A stretch of DNA of 64,000 bases from Roseivirga sp. GTDB taxonomy: Bacteria; Bacteroidota; Bacteroidia; Cytophagales; Cyclobacteriaceae. This document shows positions 14,692 to 22,823 of the stretch, one piece after another (positions within the stretch are counted from its first letter, which is position 1; every line of letters starts with the position of its first letter). The stretch is taken from assembly GCA_029262895.1 (NCBI GenBank), contig JAJCYM010000064.1, positions 1-64,000 on the forward strand, in the 5' to 3' direction. Below the pieces are notes generated by a model. That model saw nothing but the letters and a program-made list of their open reading frames with translations. It was not told where the DNA came from and searched no databases. A program made the translations under genes and the position numbers.

Positions 14692-15822
14692 TTACCCACA
14701 ATCTGCCTTGGCGCTTAGGAGTTCTTCTTTACTATTGATCGTCTGTATACTGCCATCTTCAAACTCAATCTCTACCGGGTAAGCCAGGTCTGGACGTTCA
14801 TCGGCATCCGGGTTGGCTCTATACCAAGCCTTGATTTCTCCAAAGTCTCCACGAGCCTCCACTGTGATTTCAGAAGCATCAGGCATCACAAAGGTGACTG
14901 GGAATACGAGTCCAAAACAAGCGCTACGTCTTCTGTCAGTTTCACACTCTGCTCTGGCGCCCAACAATTGTTCCTGAGTGTTGATCGTTACCGTGCTATC
15001 ATTTCTATAGGCGATATCTACAGGAAATACAAGATCTGGTCGTTCGTCAACATCCGGATTGGCCTCATACCAGGCATCAATCAAGGTCCAATCTTCTTTA
15101 CCCTGCAGTGTAATTTCACTCTGGTCAGGCATGGTGAATGTTATTGGGAAAACCAGCTCAAAACATCTGCCTCTTCTTCGATCTACTTCACAAGCTGATT
15201 TGGCTTCCTGAAAATCTTCCTGGTTGTTGATGTCCACAATCTCATCTCCAAAAACTATTTGCAATGGAAAAACGAAAGCCGGACGTTCATTGGCATCAGG
15301 ATTCGCCTGGTACCACTCCCTGATAAGTGTCCAATCCTCACCACTGTTCAAAGTGACTACACTGGCATCGGGCATGGTTAGGGAAACGGGAAAAACAAAA
15401 TCAAAGCAGTTTCTGATACCCCTCGCTTTTCTTCCTCTTCTACGACCTTGTCTATCAACACTATCCCGGAGTATGCCTTGTTGATCACTTAGCTCTACAC
15501 CATTCAGATTAAAAAAGACCACAGAGGCTTCCCCGACATCTGCGCCTTGTCCTAGTCTCATGCTCACTTCATATCCCAATTCAGGTGCCAACTGTGCCCT
15601 GGAGACAAAGCTTTCTGAAAAATCTCTTTCCAAAACAACGGAAGCACTAAAAGGCAATGCATTTGAACTTATATCCTGCTTATTGGTAGCCGACTCAATA
15701 GCCGCAACTAATTCTGAACCATCAATCGTAGGTTCTGTTCCTTCTTCATTATCACAGGAGAATAAGACTCCCATCATCACAATTGCCATCAACAGGGATG
15801 ACATCATTTTCAACTTTCTCAT
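14692..15822 (-). CDS. Lipoprotein with three ~82-residue cysteine-bracketed repeats, upstream of the sigma/FecR/TonB genes
   Basis: The 376-residue protein has a lipoprotein signal peptide (lipobox LFSC) and an N-terminal region (about 25–120) of unknown fold, then an arginine-rich linker (RQGRRRGRKARG). Three repeats follow at about 137–219, 220–301 and 302–376. Each begins CF-x-x-VFPV/I-T-x-MPD, continues with WY-x-ANPD-x-xERP, and ends with a motif like INxxExLLxAKAxC. The two cysteines per unit suggest one disulfide per repeat. The basic linker DRRRG/S separates the units. It lies 39–44 bp upstream of the sigma gene on the same strand and so is probably co-regulated. No function is known to me; a surface ligand-binding or structural role is inference. 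Confidence 0.75.
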   Translation of the reverse strand: MRKLKMMSSLLMAIVMMGVLFSCDNEEGTEPTIDGSELVAAIESATNKQDISSNALPFSASVVLERDFSESFVSRAQLAPELGYEVSMRLGQGADVGEASVVFFNLNGVELSDQQGILRDSVDRQGRRRGRKARGIRNCFDFVFPVSLTMPDASVVTLNSGEDWTLIREWYQANPDANERPAFVFPLQIVFGDEIVDINNQEDFQEAKSACEVDRRRGRCFELVFPITFTMPDQSEITLQGKEDWTLIDAWYEANPDVDERPDLVFPVDIAYRNDSTVTINTQEQLLGARAECETDRRRSACFGLVFPVTFVMPDASEITVEARGDFGEIKAWYRANPDADERPDLAYPVEIEFEDGSIQTINSKEELLSAKADCG

Positions 15823-16303
15823 TGTATTTAGGTTTATTTATGAATTGTTTACCCCTACACCGCATAAATTGAATGGCACCCTACTTTTATTTTTAATTTT
15901 TTTATTCTCTCTTCTCATATGGCCTCTGGATGGACTCAGGGCTCATAAAAGGCAATTTATTGGGGCCATGTTTATTTCTTAACAAACATCTTTCTTTGGA
16001 ATAGGCCCTTAGAAAATTATCCCCAGTTCGTTTGTGAGGATACAAACGAAAGCGACAAAAATTCCTATGCAATGGGAATGACTTCAAGCCAATAAGTTTC
16101 TGTCATTGTAAGGGAGGCACGACCGTGGCAATCCGTCTGTTCTTGACTACCGCAGTTTAGAACGGACGGACCTGTCCGTCCGGCAGGCGGGTTGCCACAT
16201 CACCTTCCGCTACGCTACAGGTTCTTCGCAATGACAGTAAGGACTGATATTTGTGTCCTGAGGTTGACCTAAAAAAACTTCATGAAGAAAACAACCAACC
16301 TCA
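15823..16303. repeat. Intergenic region with composite palindromic repeats (families C and A)
   Basis: Two repeat units are visible. About 15976–16060 carries a unit (family C) whose second copy is at 30811–30888; both contain the hairpin TTCGTTTGT…ACAAACGAA. About 16100–16237 carries family A, bounded by CTGTCATTG and CAATGACAG, with inner sequences such as GGCAATCCGTCTGTTC and GTTGCCACATCACC. No reading frame is likely in either. The first ~80 bp up to 15822 are the promoter and leader of the repeat lipoprotein gene. Confidence 0.65.
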
Positions 16304-17506
16304 TCAAGCAGGCTTGGGCAACCTGATCCAGGTAGGCATATGATCACTGATGTCAAACTCAGCCTTCTTGTATATCGCCTTTTGTTGCGTTTTGGTTACC
16401 TGATCTATGTTCTTACCATGCAATGCCTGAGCGATAAGGTTTGCCAAATTGAAAACACCATAGTTATACCCATCTGCGCTATCACCGGCATTTGCATTAT
16501 TATCGGGAACCGGTAATCTACTGTCGTTGGCAAATAGTCCGATCTGATCATAGGTCTGTTTTTGCCGCAAGGCTGTTCGTAGTACCCCATTAATGGGATG
16601 AGGGGTCAGCATGGGAAAATTCGCTGTAGCTGCCTTTTTACTCTTCAAGAATCTCTTGTTCAGATCCTTAATGAAAGCATCAACGTCATCTCGCATCGTG
16701 GTAACCTCTTCATCAAAATCCAGGTTACAGTCTCCGAGCAGCAGCAGATTAGGGTGGTAAAGTTTATCCACTTTTTTGGCCCTAACGGTAAGCCACTCAA
16801 TAAGGGCTCTGAATTCCCATTCTCTTTCCTTTTTGCTTTTTCCATAAAGCAAGTGCGCATTGACGACCAACAATTCGTACGGCTTGACACCAGCGCTTCC
16901 GGGTATCCGAAACGACACCAGATGGGGCTGTCGAATAAAACTCACAAAGCGTGGCAATTCAATACCTGGTTTAGCTGGTGCTCTTTTGCCTAGAGCCTTC
17001 TTCTGAGCTGCCTTCTCTTCCCATCTCCCCAGTCTTTTCGTGTGATCATCCCAAGCTCCATCGAAATCCGGGCGGTTCTCGTATAGGTTGCGGGCAATCT
17101 CGGACCGATCATAGGTAATGTCGCTGGCAAGGGCTGTTCGCTGAACCCGCTTCCAATTGAAAAGAAAGCCAAGTCGCTCAGCATTACCTGATGAACCTGG
17201 TTTCACCCCAGTTACATCAGAAACTACCATGCCGTAGTCTCCACCAAGCAACGAGACCAAATGCTCGAGGCCCGAAAGATCATCCATGACCTCCTGTATG
17301 GCTAGCAGGTCAAATTGACTGATCGTATTTTTCAGTAACTCCCAACTTTGCTTCGATCGCTTGTTAACCGCACCCAGTTTGCGAATGTTGAAAGTGCCTA
17401 TTACAATCGAATTGGACCTCTTTTTGGGGAGCCCAAAACTCGCGGCTGATTGATCAAATAATGATGTGATTTTCGCCCATTCTGTACTTGTGAACTTTGA
17501 CGCCAT
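16304..17506 (-). CDS. Endonuclease/exonuclease/phosphatase-family protein
   Basis: The 400-residue protein has the motifs of the Mg-dependent EEP fold in order: IGTFNIRKLG (about 36–45, metal-site asparagine), AIQEV (about 70–75, catalytic glutamate), NAHLLYG (about 220), LLLGDCNLDFD (about 255, aspartate and asparagine), and ISDHMPTW (about 387–394, aspartate-histidine pair). The family includes DNases, AP endonucleases and inositol or sphingomyelin phosphatases; the substrate cannot be told. There is no signal peptide, so it is probably cytoplasmic. A lysine-rich insert near 150–175 (RLGRWEEKAAQKKALGKRA) is unlike the core family and may bind nucleic acid. It is a single gene, with repeats downstream. 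Confidence 0.85.
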   Translation of the reverse strand: MASKFTSTEWAKITSLFDQSAASFGLPKKRSNSIVIGTFNIRKLGAVNKRSKQSWELLKNTISQFDLLAIQEVMDDLSGLEHLVSLLGGDYGMVVSDVTGVKPGSSGNAERLGFLFNWKRVQRTALASDITYDRSEIARNLYENRPDFDGAWDDHTKRLGRWEEKAAQKKALGKRAPAKPGIELPRFVSFIRQPHLVSFRIPGSAGVKPYELLVVNAHLLYGKSKKEREWEFRALIEWLTVRAKKVDKLYHPNLLLLGDCNLDFDEEVTTMRDDVDAFIKDLNKRFLKSKKAATANFPMLTPHPINGVLRTALRQKQTYDQIGLFANDSRLPVPDNNANAGDSADGYNYGVFNLANLIAQALHGKNIDQVTKTQQKAIYKKAEFDISDHMPTWIRLPKPA

Positions 17507-17813
17507 GACTTTTAAGTGTTTTAGTTATGGTTTAGACTTTGATAAAAATATATAAAATTATCAGATTATATTACCATTATTAGCGGTATTTAAAGTCCTT
17601 ATTCTACTGAGCTAGCATCGCTCAAGACAATGAGACTCTAACCTTTACGAGTCTCAAACCTTAAATTCACTGGCTTCAGATGCCATTCAACCCAATTCAG
17701 ATAGCTTAGTAAGCAAGTTAGCCGCTTCGAGACTGATTTTGCCAGCTTTAAATAATTTTAGCATGACCTTAAACGACTTGGTTGTATCTTCATCTAAGCA
17801 ATTAATCTCCATT
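17507..17813. other. Divergent intergenic region
   Basis: It separates the EEP gene (minus) from the GLPGLI operon (plus). TGAGACTC (17631–17638) and GAGTCTCA (17649–17656) form a perfect 8-bp inverted repeat with a 10-nt loop. It lacks a T-run, so it could be an operator or an RNA stem. No promoter matching the full consensus was found. Confidence 0.4.
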
Positions 17814-18563
17814 ATGAAAAAGTCAATCGTTACTCTGGCAGTTCTAGCTACTCTCTTTCTGGCCCTACCTGCTCATATTCAGGGGCAAGACAGCGGTACA
17901 ATCACCTATGAAAAAGTAGTTGATTTTGGACTGAAACCAAACGGTAATGCCCGTTGGGATAACTTCATTGCAGACCTACCAAAAAAGGGGACTTTTGTTT
18001 ATGTACTCTCCTTTGCCAGGGATCAGGCACTATTTCAGGAAGATCCTACCCAGCGCGAAGAACAGCCCCCCACGCTTAGACGGGCACTGAATGGGGTTAA
18101 ATTAAGAAACGAACCCAAACCAGAGATTAAGCAAATCTTCATGGATTTTGATAAAGGAGAAAAGACGGAGCAGCTGGAATTTATGACACGAAGCTTTCTG
18201 GTCAAGGAGAAGTTGAACGAAAATGCCTGGAAAATCACAACGAATAAGAAAAAGGTACTCGACTATGTATGCTTCGGTGCCGAAATGCAAGTGGAAGGCG
18301 GTACCATCACTGCTTGGTTCACTTCTGAAATACCGGTATCTGCTGGTCCTGACGGTTATCACGGACTTCCGGGAATGATCCTGGGCGTTGAGAAAGAAGG
18401 CACCATGCTGGTCTTAGCCTCGAAGGTGGAGTTAAATCCTCCCAGCACGCTGAATCAACCATCAGGTGGGCAAAAAATGAGTCGTGAGGCTTTTGAAAAG
18501 ACAGTTAAGGAGAAAGTAAAAGAATGGAAGGACAATCCGAGAACATCGGATAGAAGGGGTTAA
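17814..18563 (+). CDS. GLPGLI family protein (first of two)
   Basis: The 249-residue secreted protein starts at the ATG at 17814, which gives a proper signal peptide (MKKSIVTLAVLATLFLALPA, cleaved near HIQGQ). An upstream in-frame ATG at 17739 would add 25 residues before the signal and is rejected. The diagnostic segment reads SAGPDGYHGLPGMILGVE (about 173–190), matching the Bacteroidota GLPGLI family, whose function is unknown. The preceding ITAWFTSEIPVS is also typical. The paralogue that follows has the same layout. With the outer-membrane protein downstream these form a three-gene unit, which suggests a role in handling or exporting a small substrate in the periplasm; that role is inference. 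Confidence 0.85.
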   Translation: MKKSIVTLAVLATLFLALPAHIQGQDSGTITYEKVVDFGLKPNGNARWDNFIADLPKKGTFVYVLSFARDQALFQEDPTQREEQPPTLRRALNGVKLRNEPKPEIKQIFMDFDKGEKTEQLEFMTRSFLVKEKLNENAWKITTNKKKVLDYVCFGAEMQVEGGTITAWFTSEIPVSAGPDGYHGLPGMILGVEKEGTMLVLASKVELNPPSTLNQPSGGQKMSREAFEKTVKEKVKEWKDNPRTSDRRG

Positions 18564-18590
18564 AATCGAATCCGTCCAAATGCTTGTTTG

Positions 18591-19382
18591 ATGAAAAATT
18601 TGCTCAAAACCACGCTTGTCACCACCATCCTGATTACTGCGCTCAACTCAAGTTTGATGTCGCAGGAAGTGACGGCTGGCAAAGTTGTTTTCGAGCGTAT
18701 GGCCGCATATGACTTTGATGTGTACAAGGACAATCCTTCATGGGAGAAGTACATAAAAGACCTACCTAAGGAATATAGAATCTCCTACACCCTGACCTTT
18801 AATGGAGAAAGCGTACTTTTTCAGGAAGACTCGCATCAGAAGGAACAGCCATCAAAAAAGTTGCAAAATGCCTTGCTAAAGGCAAACTACGCCAAGACTC
18901 CGAAACCTGAGGTTAAGCAAATTTTTTACGATTTAAGCAGGCAAGAAAGAACGGAACAGGTTGAATTTATGACCCGAAACTTTCTTCTCAGTTCGGAGCT
19001 GACACCTGTACCCTGGAAGCTTACCCCCAAACGAAAAAAAGTGCTCGGCTATGTTTGCCTCGGTGCAGAAATCAAAGAAGGCGATGATACCATTACTGCC
19101 TGGTTCAGTTCTGAAATCCCATTATCAGCAGGTCCTGAAAGCTATTACGGACTACCAGGCTTGATTCTGGCAGTCGATCGAAATGACAACACCTTTATTC
19201 TGGCCACAGAGATAGACCTGTCTGCTTCGGTTAATCCTGTGAGCAAGCCAAACAAAGGCCGGCAAATGACTCAAGTCAAGTTTGAACAACTGGTGATGGA
19301 AAAAACGGAAGAGTTCAAAAATGCCGCCAAAGCAAAAAAGGGGGACGGCAGCAAAGGAGGCATTAAAAAAGGTCAAGAATAA
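18591..19382 (+). CDS. GLPGLI family protein (second of two)
   Basis: The 263-residue paralogue of the preceding protein has a signal peptide (about 1–24) and the diagnostic SAGPESYYGLPGLILAVD near 180–197. Shared blocks include KPEVKQIFYDLS, RTEQVEFMTRNF and ITAWFSSEIPLSAGP, so the pair arose by tandem duplication. ATG at 18591 is chosen; TTG one codon upstream is possible. The C-terminal tail is lysine/glycine-rich (AKAKKGDGSKGGIKKGQE) and differs from the first copy. The stop lies 4 bp before the start of the outer-membrane protein gene, so translation is probably coupled. Confidence 0.87.
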   Translation: MKNLLKTTLVTTILITALNSSLMSQEVTAGKVVFERMAAYDFDVYKDNPSWEKYIKDLPKEYRISYTLTFNGESVLFQEDSHQKEQPSKKLQNALLKANYAKTPKPEVKQIFYDLSRQERTEQVEFMTRNFLLSSELTPVPWKLTPKRKKVLGYVCLGAEIKEGDDTITAWFSSEIPLSAGPESYYGLPGLILAVDRNDNTFILATEIDLSASVNPVSKPNKGRQMTQVKFEQLVMEKTEEFKNAAKAKKGDGSKGGIKKGQE

Positions 19383-19386
19383 GCCA

Positions 19387-22011
19387 ATGAAGAGAATTGC
19401 CATTATTTTCTTAGTTACGATTGGCTTTTCGTCCATGGTAATGGCGCAACATAGCATCAAGGGCCGGGTGGTGGATGAAGAAATGAAACCCATAGCATTT
19501 ACCACAGTAGTGCTTTTGAATCCCGTGGATTCAACCATGAAATATTTTGGAGTAACAAAAACGGATGGGCTATATCAGATTAAAAACATTAAGCCTGCCA
19601 AATACCTTATGCAGTTCTCATTTTCGGGAATGCAATCTGTTTATGAGCTTGTGACAATTCCCTCTCAAAAAGGAGAAGATTTTGGCGACAAGGTGCTTTT
19701 GCCAATCACATTGGATGAAGTGATTGTAGAGGCGGAGCTAATTCCAATCAAATTTAAGACAGATACGCTCGAGTATGATGCCAAAGCCTTCAAAACAAGG
19801 GCCGGTGCATCTGTGGAAGAACTATTGGAAAAATTACCTGGTGTGGAAGTGGATGAAGCCGGCAATGTAAAAGCGCAGGGTGAGGATGTGACCAAAGTGC
19901 TGGTAGATGGCAAAGAGTTCTTTGGAAACGACCCTAAAGTAGCTACCAAGAACCTACCAGCTGATGCGCTTGACAAAGTGCAGGTATTAGATAGAAAGTC
20001 TGATCAGGCCGCCTTTACAGGTATTGAAGATGGCGTGCGTGATCGTACCATCAACCTGATTCTTAATGAAGATCATAAAAAAGGCTATTTCGGAGAGATC
20101 AATGCCGGAGCCGGAACCCAGGGGAGCTACAAAACCCAGGCGAAGATTTATCGATTCTCAAGCACCATCCAAACTGCCGTTTTGGGCATGTTAAACAATA
20201 TCAACGAGTTTGGCTTTACCAACAAAGGCAATAACGCCTTTGGCCAGGGTATCAAAGGCATCAATGAGTCTTTTGCTGGTGGACTGAATTTATCCTATAA
20301 CACAGAGGCCGGTGACCGCTATTACCTGAGCTATTTAGGCAATAGCCGGAAAAAAGACCTTAAAGAGGAAACGTCCACTCAGAACTTCCTTGAAAACGGA
20401 AATTATAACCAATTGGCCGAGCTGATTGAGAGCGAACGTGACAGGCCGCACGATATCGATTTTGGCATTAATCATAGCTTTGGCAAAACTCAAAAACTAA
20501 TACTGAAAGGTGATGTTACGGCAGGTTCAAATCGCACACTTAGCCAGAGCCTTATCAACTCCGACCTTGATGCCAATCCGATCAACAGGTTGAGCAACAA
20601 CACTATTAACAATTCGGATGAGCTGGCTATCAATGTCAATGGATCATACTCCATCAAGTTAAATGGTGATGACACACAACTGAGCACAAGATATGCGCTC
20701 AGTTATAGTGAGAACGAATCGGTGTTGGATTGGACAAATATCACCACACTTTTCGATCCGGCTGGCATTAATACAATCCATCAACTCAGGAACAACAATA
20801 CAGACGTGCTTGCTTTTTCTGCCACGCCAACCTTTACGCAAAAGCTGAACAAATATTGGGCAATCGATATTGGCACCAGGGTGGCCATCAACAATAGCAA
20901 CCTTAATCGAACAGAAGGAGAATTCAACGATGGAGGCGATCTGATAAATGGTAGTATCCCAGCCTTTAGTGCTGATCAAACCATCATCCAACCCGAACTC
21001 ACCTTCAGAAGGGGCACATTAAAAAAGCAATTCAGCATAGGCTTTAAGGGATATACCAACCAATTTGATAAGGTTCTGACTGGTGTTTCCTCTTCAAAAC
21101 CTCAATACTTCTTTTTGACTCCTTCCTTGTTCTTCCGTAACAACTATCGCAGTGGCAGAAGGGTAGAAATACGCTATGGCACTTCAATTGGTATGCCATC
21201 AGCGAACCAGTTATTCCCAATTGCCAATACTTTAAATCAATTGGCCGTTTACCAAGGCAACCTGGCCCTCAAGCCCGAATACAGGCATAACCTTAACTTC
21301 ACCTGGTCGATTTTTGATGAGTTTTCATTTACCTCTTTGTTCGTTCGACTGAATGGAAGCTATACCAAAGACAAAATCAGCTTTTCACAAAATGTGAATG
21401 ACCAGCTGATCCAAACCACCATGCCCGTAAATGTTGACAATGCCCAGGTTTTTAATTCATATATAGGTTTCTCTGCCCCGATTCGTTCTTTAGGAATCAA
21501 CATGAGTATTACCTGGCGTGAGACATGGACTCGAAATAGAAGCCTGATTAATGACCAGGAAAACGTGAATACCAACCTTACTCACATGGTTGACCTGAAT
21601 TTTCAGAACCGAAGCAAGGACAAGGTTAACATTAGAGTGGGCGGTTCGATCAGCTTTACAGAATCACAATTCTCCATAGCCGAGATTCCGGATAATAACT
21701 TTTTTAATACCAGTTATTACATGAACCTGCGCTATACTCCGGGGAAGAGATGGAACCTGCAAACGAATGCTACGGTGACCAATTTCAATTCACAGAGCTT
21801 TAGCGAGTCCGTGAGTATTCCATTAATCACCGCGAGTATGAGCTATGCTTTTATGCAGGCCGAAAAGGCTTCACTCACGCTCAAAGGATTTGATCTGCTG
21901 AATAAGTTTGTGGGCATCCAGCGGATTAGTAATGGCAACTACCTGCAGCAAAAAGAATGGAACACCATTGGCCAGTATTTTATGCTGACTTTTGCTTATA
22001 GGTTTCGGTAG
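19387..22011 (+). CDS. Outer-membrane beta-barrel protein (TonB-receptor-like, OMP_b-brl_3 type)
   Basis: The 874-residue protein starts at ATG 19387, giving the signal peptide MKRIAIIFLVTIGFSSMVMA; a frame-extended start at 19321 would overlap the GLPGLI gene and is rejected. A carboxypeptidase-regulatory-like domain (about 22–100, HSIKGRVVDEEMKPIAFTTV) precedes a plug-like region (about 140–200, with GASVEELLEKLPGVEVDE and VLVDGKEFFGNDP). The rest is a large barrel ending in FMLTFAYRFR, with a terminal aromatic-arginine end usual for outer-membrane proteins. This receptor subfamily commonly neighbours GLPGLI genes. The substrate is unknown and no SusD-like partner is present. Confidence 0.87.
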   Translation: MKRIAIIFLVTIGFSSMVMAQHSIKGRVVDEEMKPIAFTTVVLLNPVDSTMKYFGVTKTDGLYQIKNIKPAKYLMQFSFSGMQSVYELVTIPSQKGEDFGDKVLLPITLDEVIVEAELIPIKFKTDTLEYDAKAFKTRAGASVEELLEKLPGVEVDEAGNVKAQGEDVTKVLVDGKEFFGNDPKVATKNLPADALDKVQVLDRKSDQAAFTGIEDGVRDRTINLILNEDHKKGYFGEINAGAGTQGSYKTQAKIYRFSSTIQTAVLGMLNNINEFGFTNKGNNAFGQGIKGINESFAGGLNLSYNTEAGDRYYLSYLGNSRKKDLKEETSTQNFLENGNYNQLAELIESERDRPHDIDFGINHSFGKTQKLILKGDVTAGSNRTLSQSLINSDLDANPINRLSNNTINNSDELAINVNGSYSIKLNGDDTQLSTRYALSYSENESVLDWTNITTLFDPAGINTIHQLRNNNTDVLAFSATPTFTQKLNKYWAIDIGTRVAINNSNLNRTEGEFNDGGDLINGSIPAFSADQTIIQPELTFRRGTLKKQFSIGFKGYTNQFDKVLTGVSSSKPQYFFLTPSLFFRNNYRSGRRVEIRYGTSIGMPSANQLFPIANTLNQLAVYQGNLALKPEYRHNLNFTWSIFDEFSFTSLFVRLNGSYTKDKISFSQNVNDQLIQTTMPVNVDNAQVFNSYIGFSAPIRSLGINMSITWRETWTRNRSLINDQENVNTNLTHMVDLNFQNRSKDKVNIRVGGSISFTESQFSIAEIPDNNFFNTSYYMNLRYTPGKRWNLQTNATVTNFNSQSFSESVSIPLITASMSYAFMQAEKASLTLKGFDLLNKFVGIQRISNGNYLQQKEWNTIGQYFMLTFAYRFR

Positions 22012-22352
22012 TTCCTTATGTCAATGCATCAGTCAGACCGCTATCTGCATTGTGAAAGAGCGGTCGGACCGCTATGGTTTCTGTCATTGCGAGAAGCAAA
22101 TCATGCGATAGCAATGATTTGTGACGCGGCAATCTGTCTGTTCTAGACCACGGCAGTCTTGAACAGGCGGATTGCCACGATCGTGCCTCCCTCGCAATGA
22201 CAGAAACTTGTTGGTTTGCCACGGCAGTTTAAAACGGACGGATTGCCACATCACCCTCCGCTACGCTACAGGTTCTTCGCAAAGACAGTGAGGGCTGATG
22301 TTTATAACTGAATAATCAGGTATTGAAGAAGAATCCTCAAAATTGTTCAAAG
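22012..22352. repeat. Palindromic repeats of families B and A
   Basis: 22032–22072 is a family B palindrome (arms GTCAGACCGCT and AGCGGTCGGAC with a loop between). 22081–22203 is a full family A unit bounded by CTGTCATTGCGAG and CTCGCAATGACAG. 22204–22288 is a second, partial family A unit ending TTCTTCGCAAAGACAG. No gene is supported here. Confidence 0.65.
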
Positions 22353-22820
22353 TCAATATTTTAGAACCCTAATTGAATAGGTAAAACCACCTTGTGCTCC
22401 AATCAAGTATAGGAGATAAACCCCGCTAACAGTGGGATTTATGTCGATCTTGATCGGAAAATGATTTGCCACAAGATCTCTGTATTTAGCATAGTAAACT
22501 TTGTTACCGTTAAGGTCAAATATCGAAATACTGAAGTCACTTTCCTGATATTTTACTGGTAAGTTGAGATGAAGAGATTTGGAACCAAAATACGGATTGG
22601 GATAAACTTTAAATCCTTCAAATTCTTTATTCTCTGTTGAAGTGACCACTGGTGGTTCTATTAATTCAACGAAACTACTTATTGACATTCGGCCATTAGA
22701 AATATACCCTGACAATGGAGAGTTGGTTTTAGAATATTTAATTACTCCTGCCTTTTGTTGAGCTACTAAAGAATTGGTAAGAATAAAACTTAACAGCATG
22801 ATTATATATCGAGCTTTCAT
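22353..22820 (-). CDS. Small T9SS-exported protein with type A C-terminal sorting domain
   Basis: The 155-residue protein has a signal peptide (about 1–20, ending SLVAQ), a short linker (21–68) and a type IX secretion C-terminal domain starting FKVYPNPYFGSKSLHLNL, with later strands FSISIFDLNGNKVYY and SGVYLLYLIGAQGGFTYSIRVLKY. Almost the entire mature protein is the sorting domain, so it carries only about 45 residues of cargo. It follows the tandem-repeat protein with a 3-bp gap and is probably in the same operon; the repeat protein itself lacks a sorting domain. Confidence 0.82.
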   Translation of the reverse strand: MKARYIIMLLSFILTNSLVAQQKAGVIKYSKTNSPLSGYISNGRMSISSFVELIEPPVVTSTENKEFEGFKVYPNPYFGSKSLHLNLPVKYQESDFSISIFDLNGNKVYYAKYRDLVANHFPIKIDINPTVSGVYLLYLIGAQGGFTYSIRVLKY

Positions 22821-22823
22821 ATT

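Noticed and set aside
22016-22222. 68-codon minus-strand frame
   Set aside because: It is formed wholly by the palindromic repeats.
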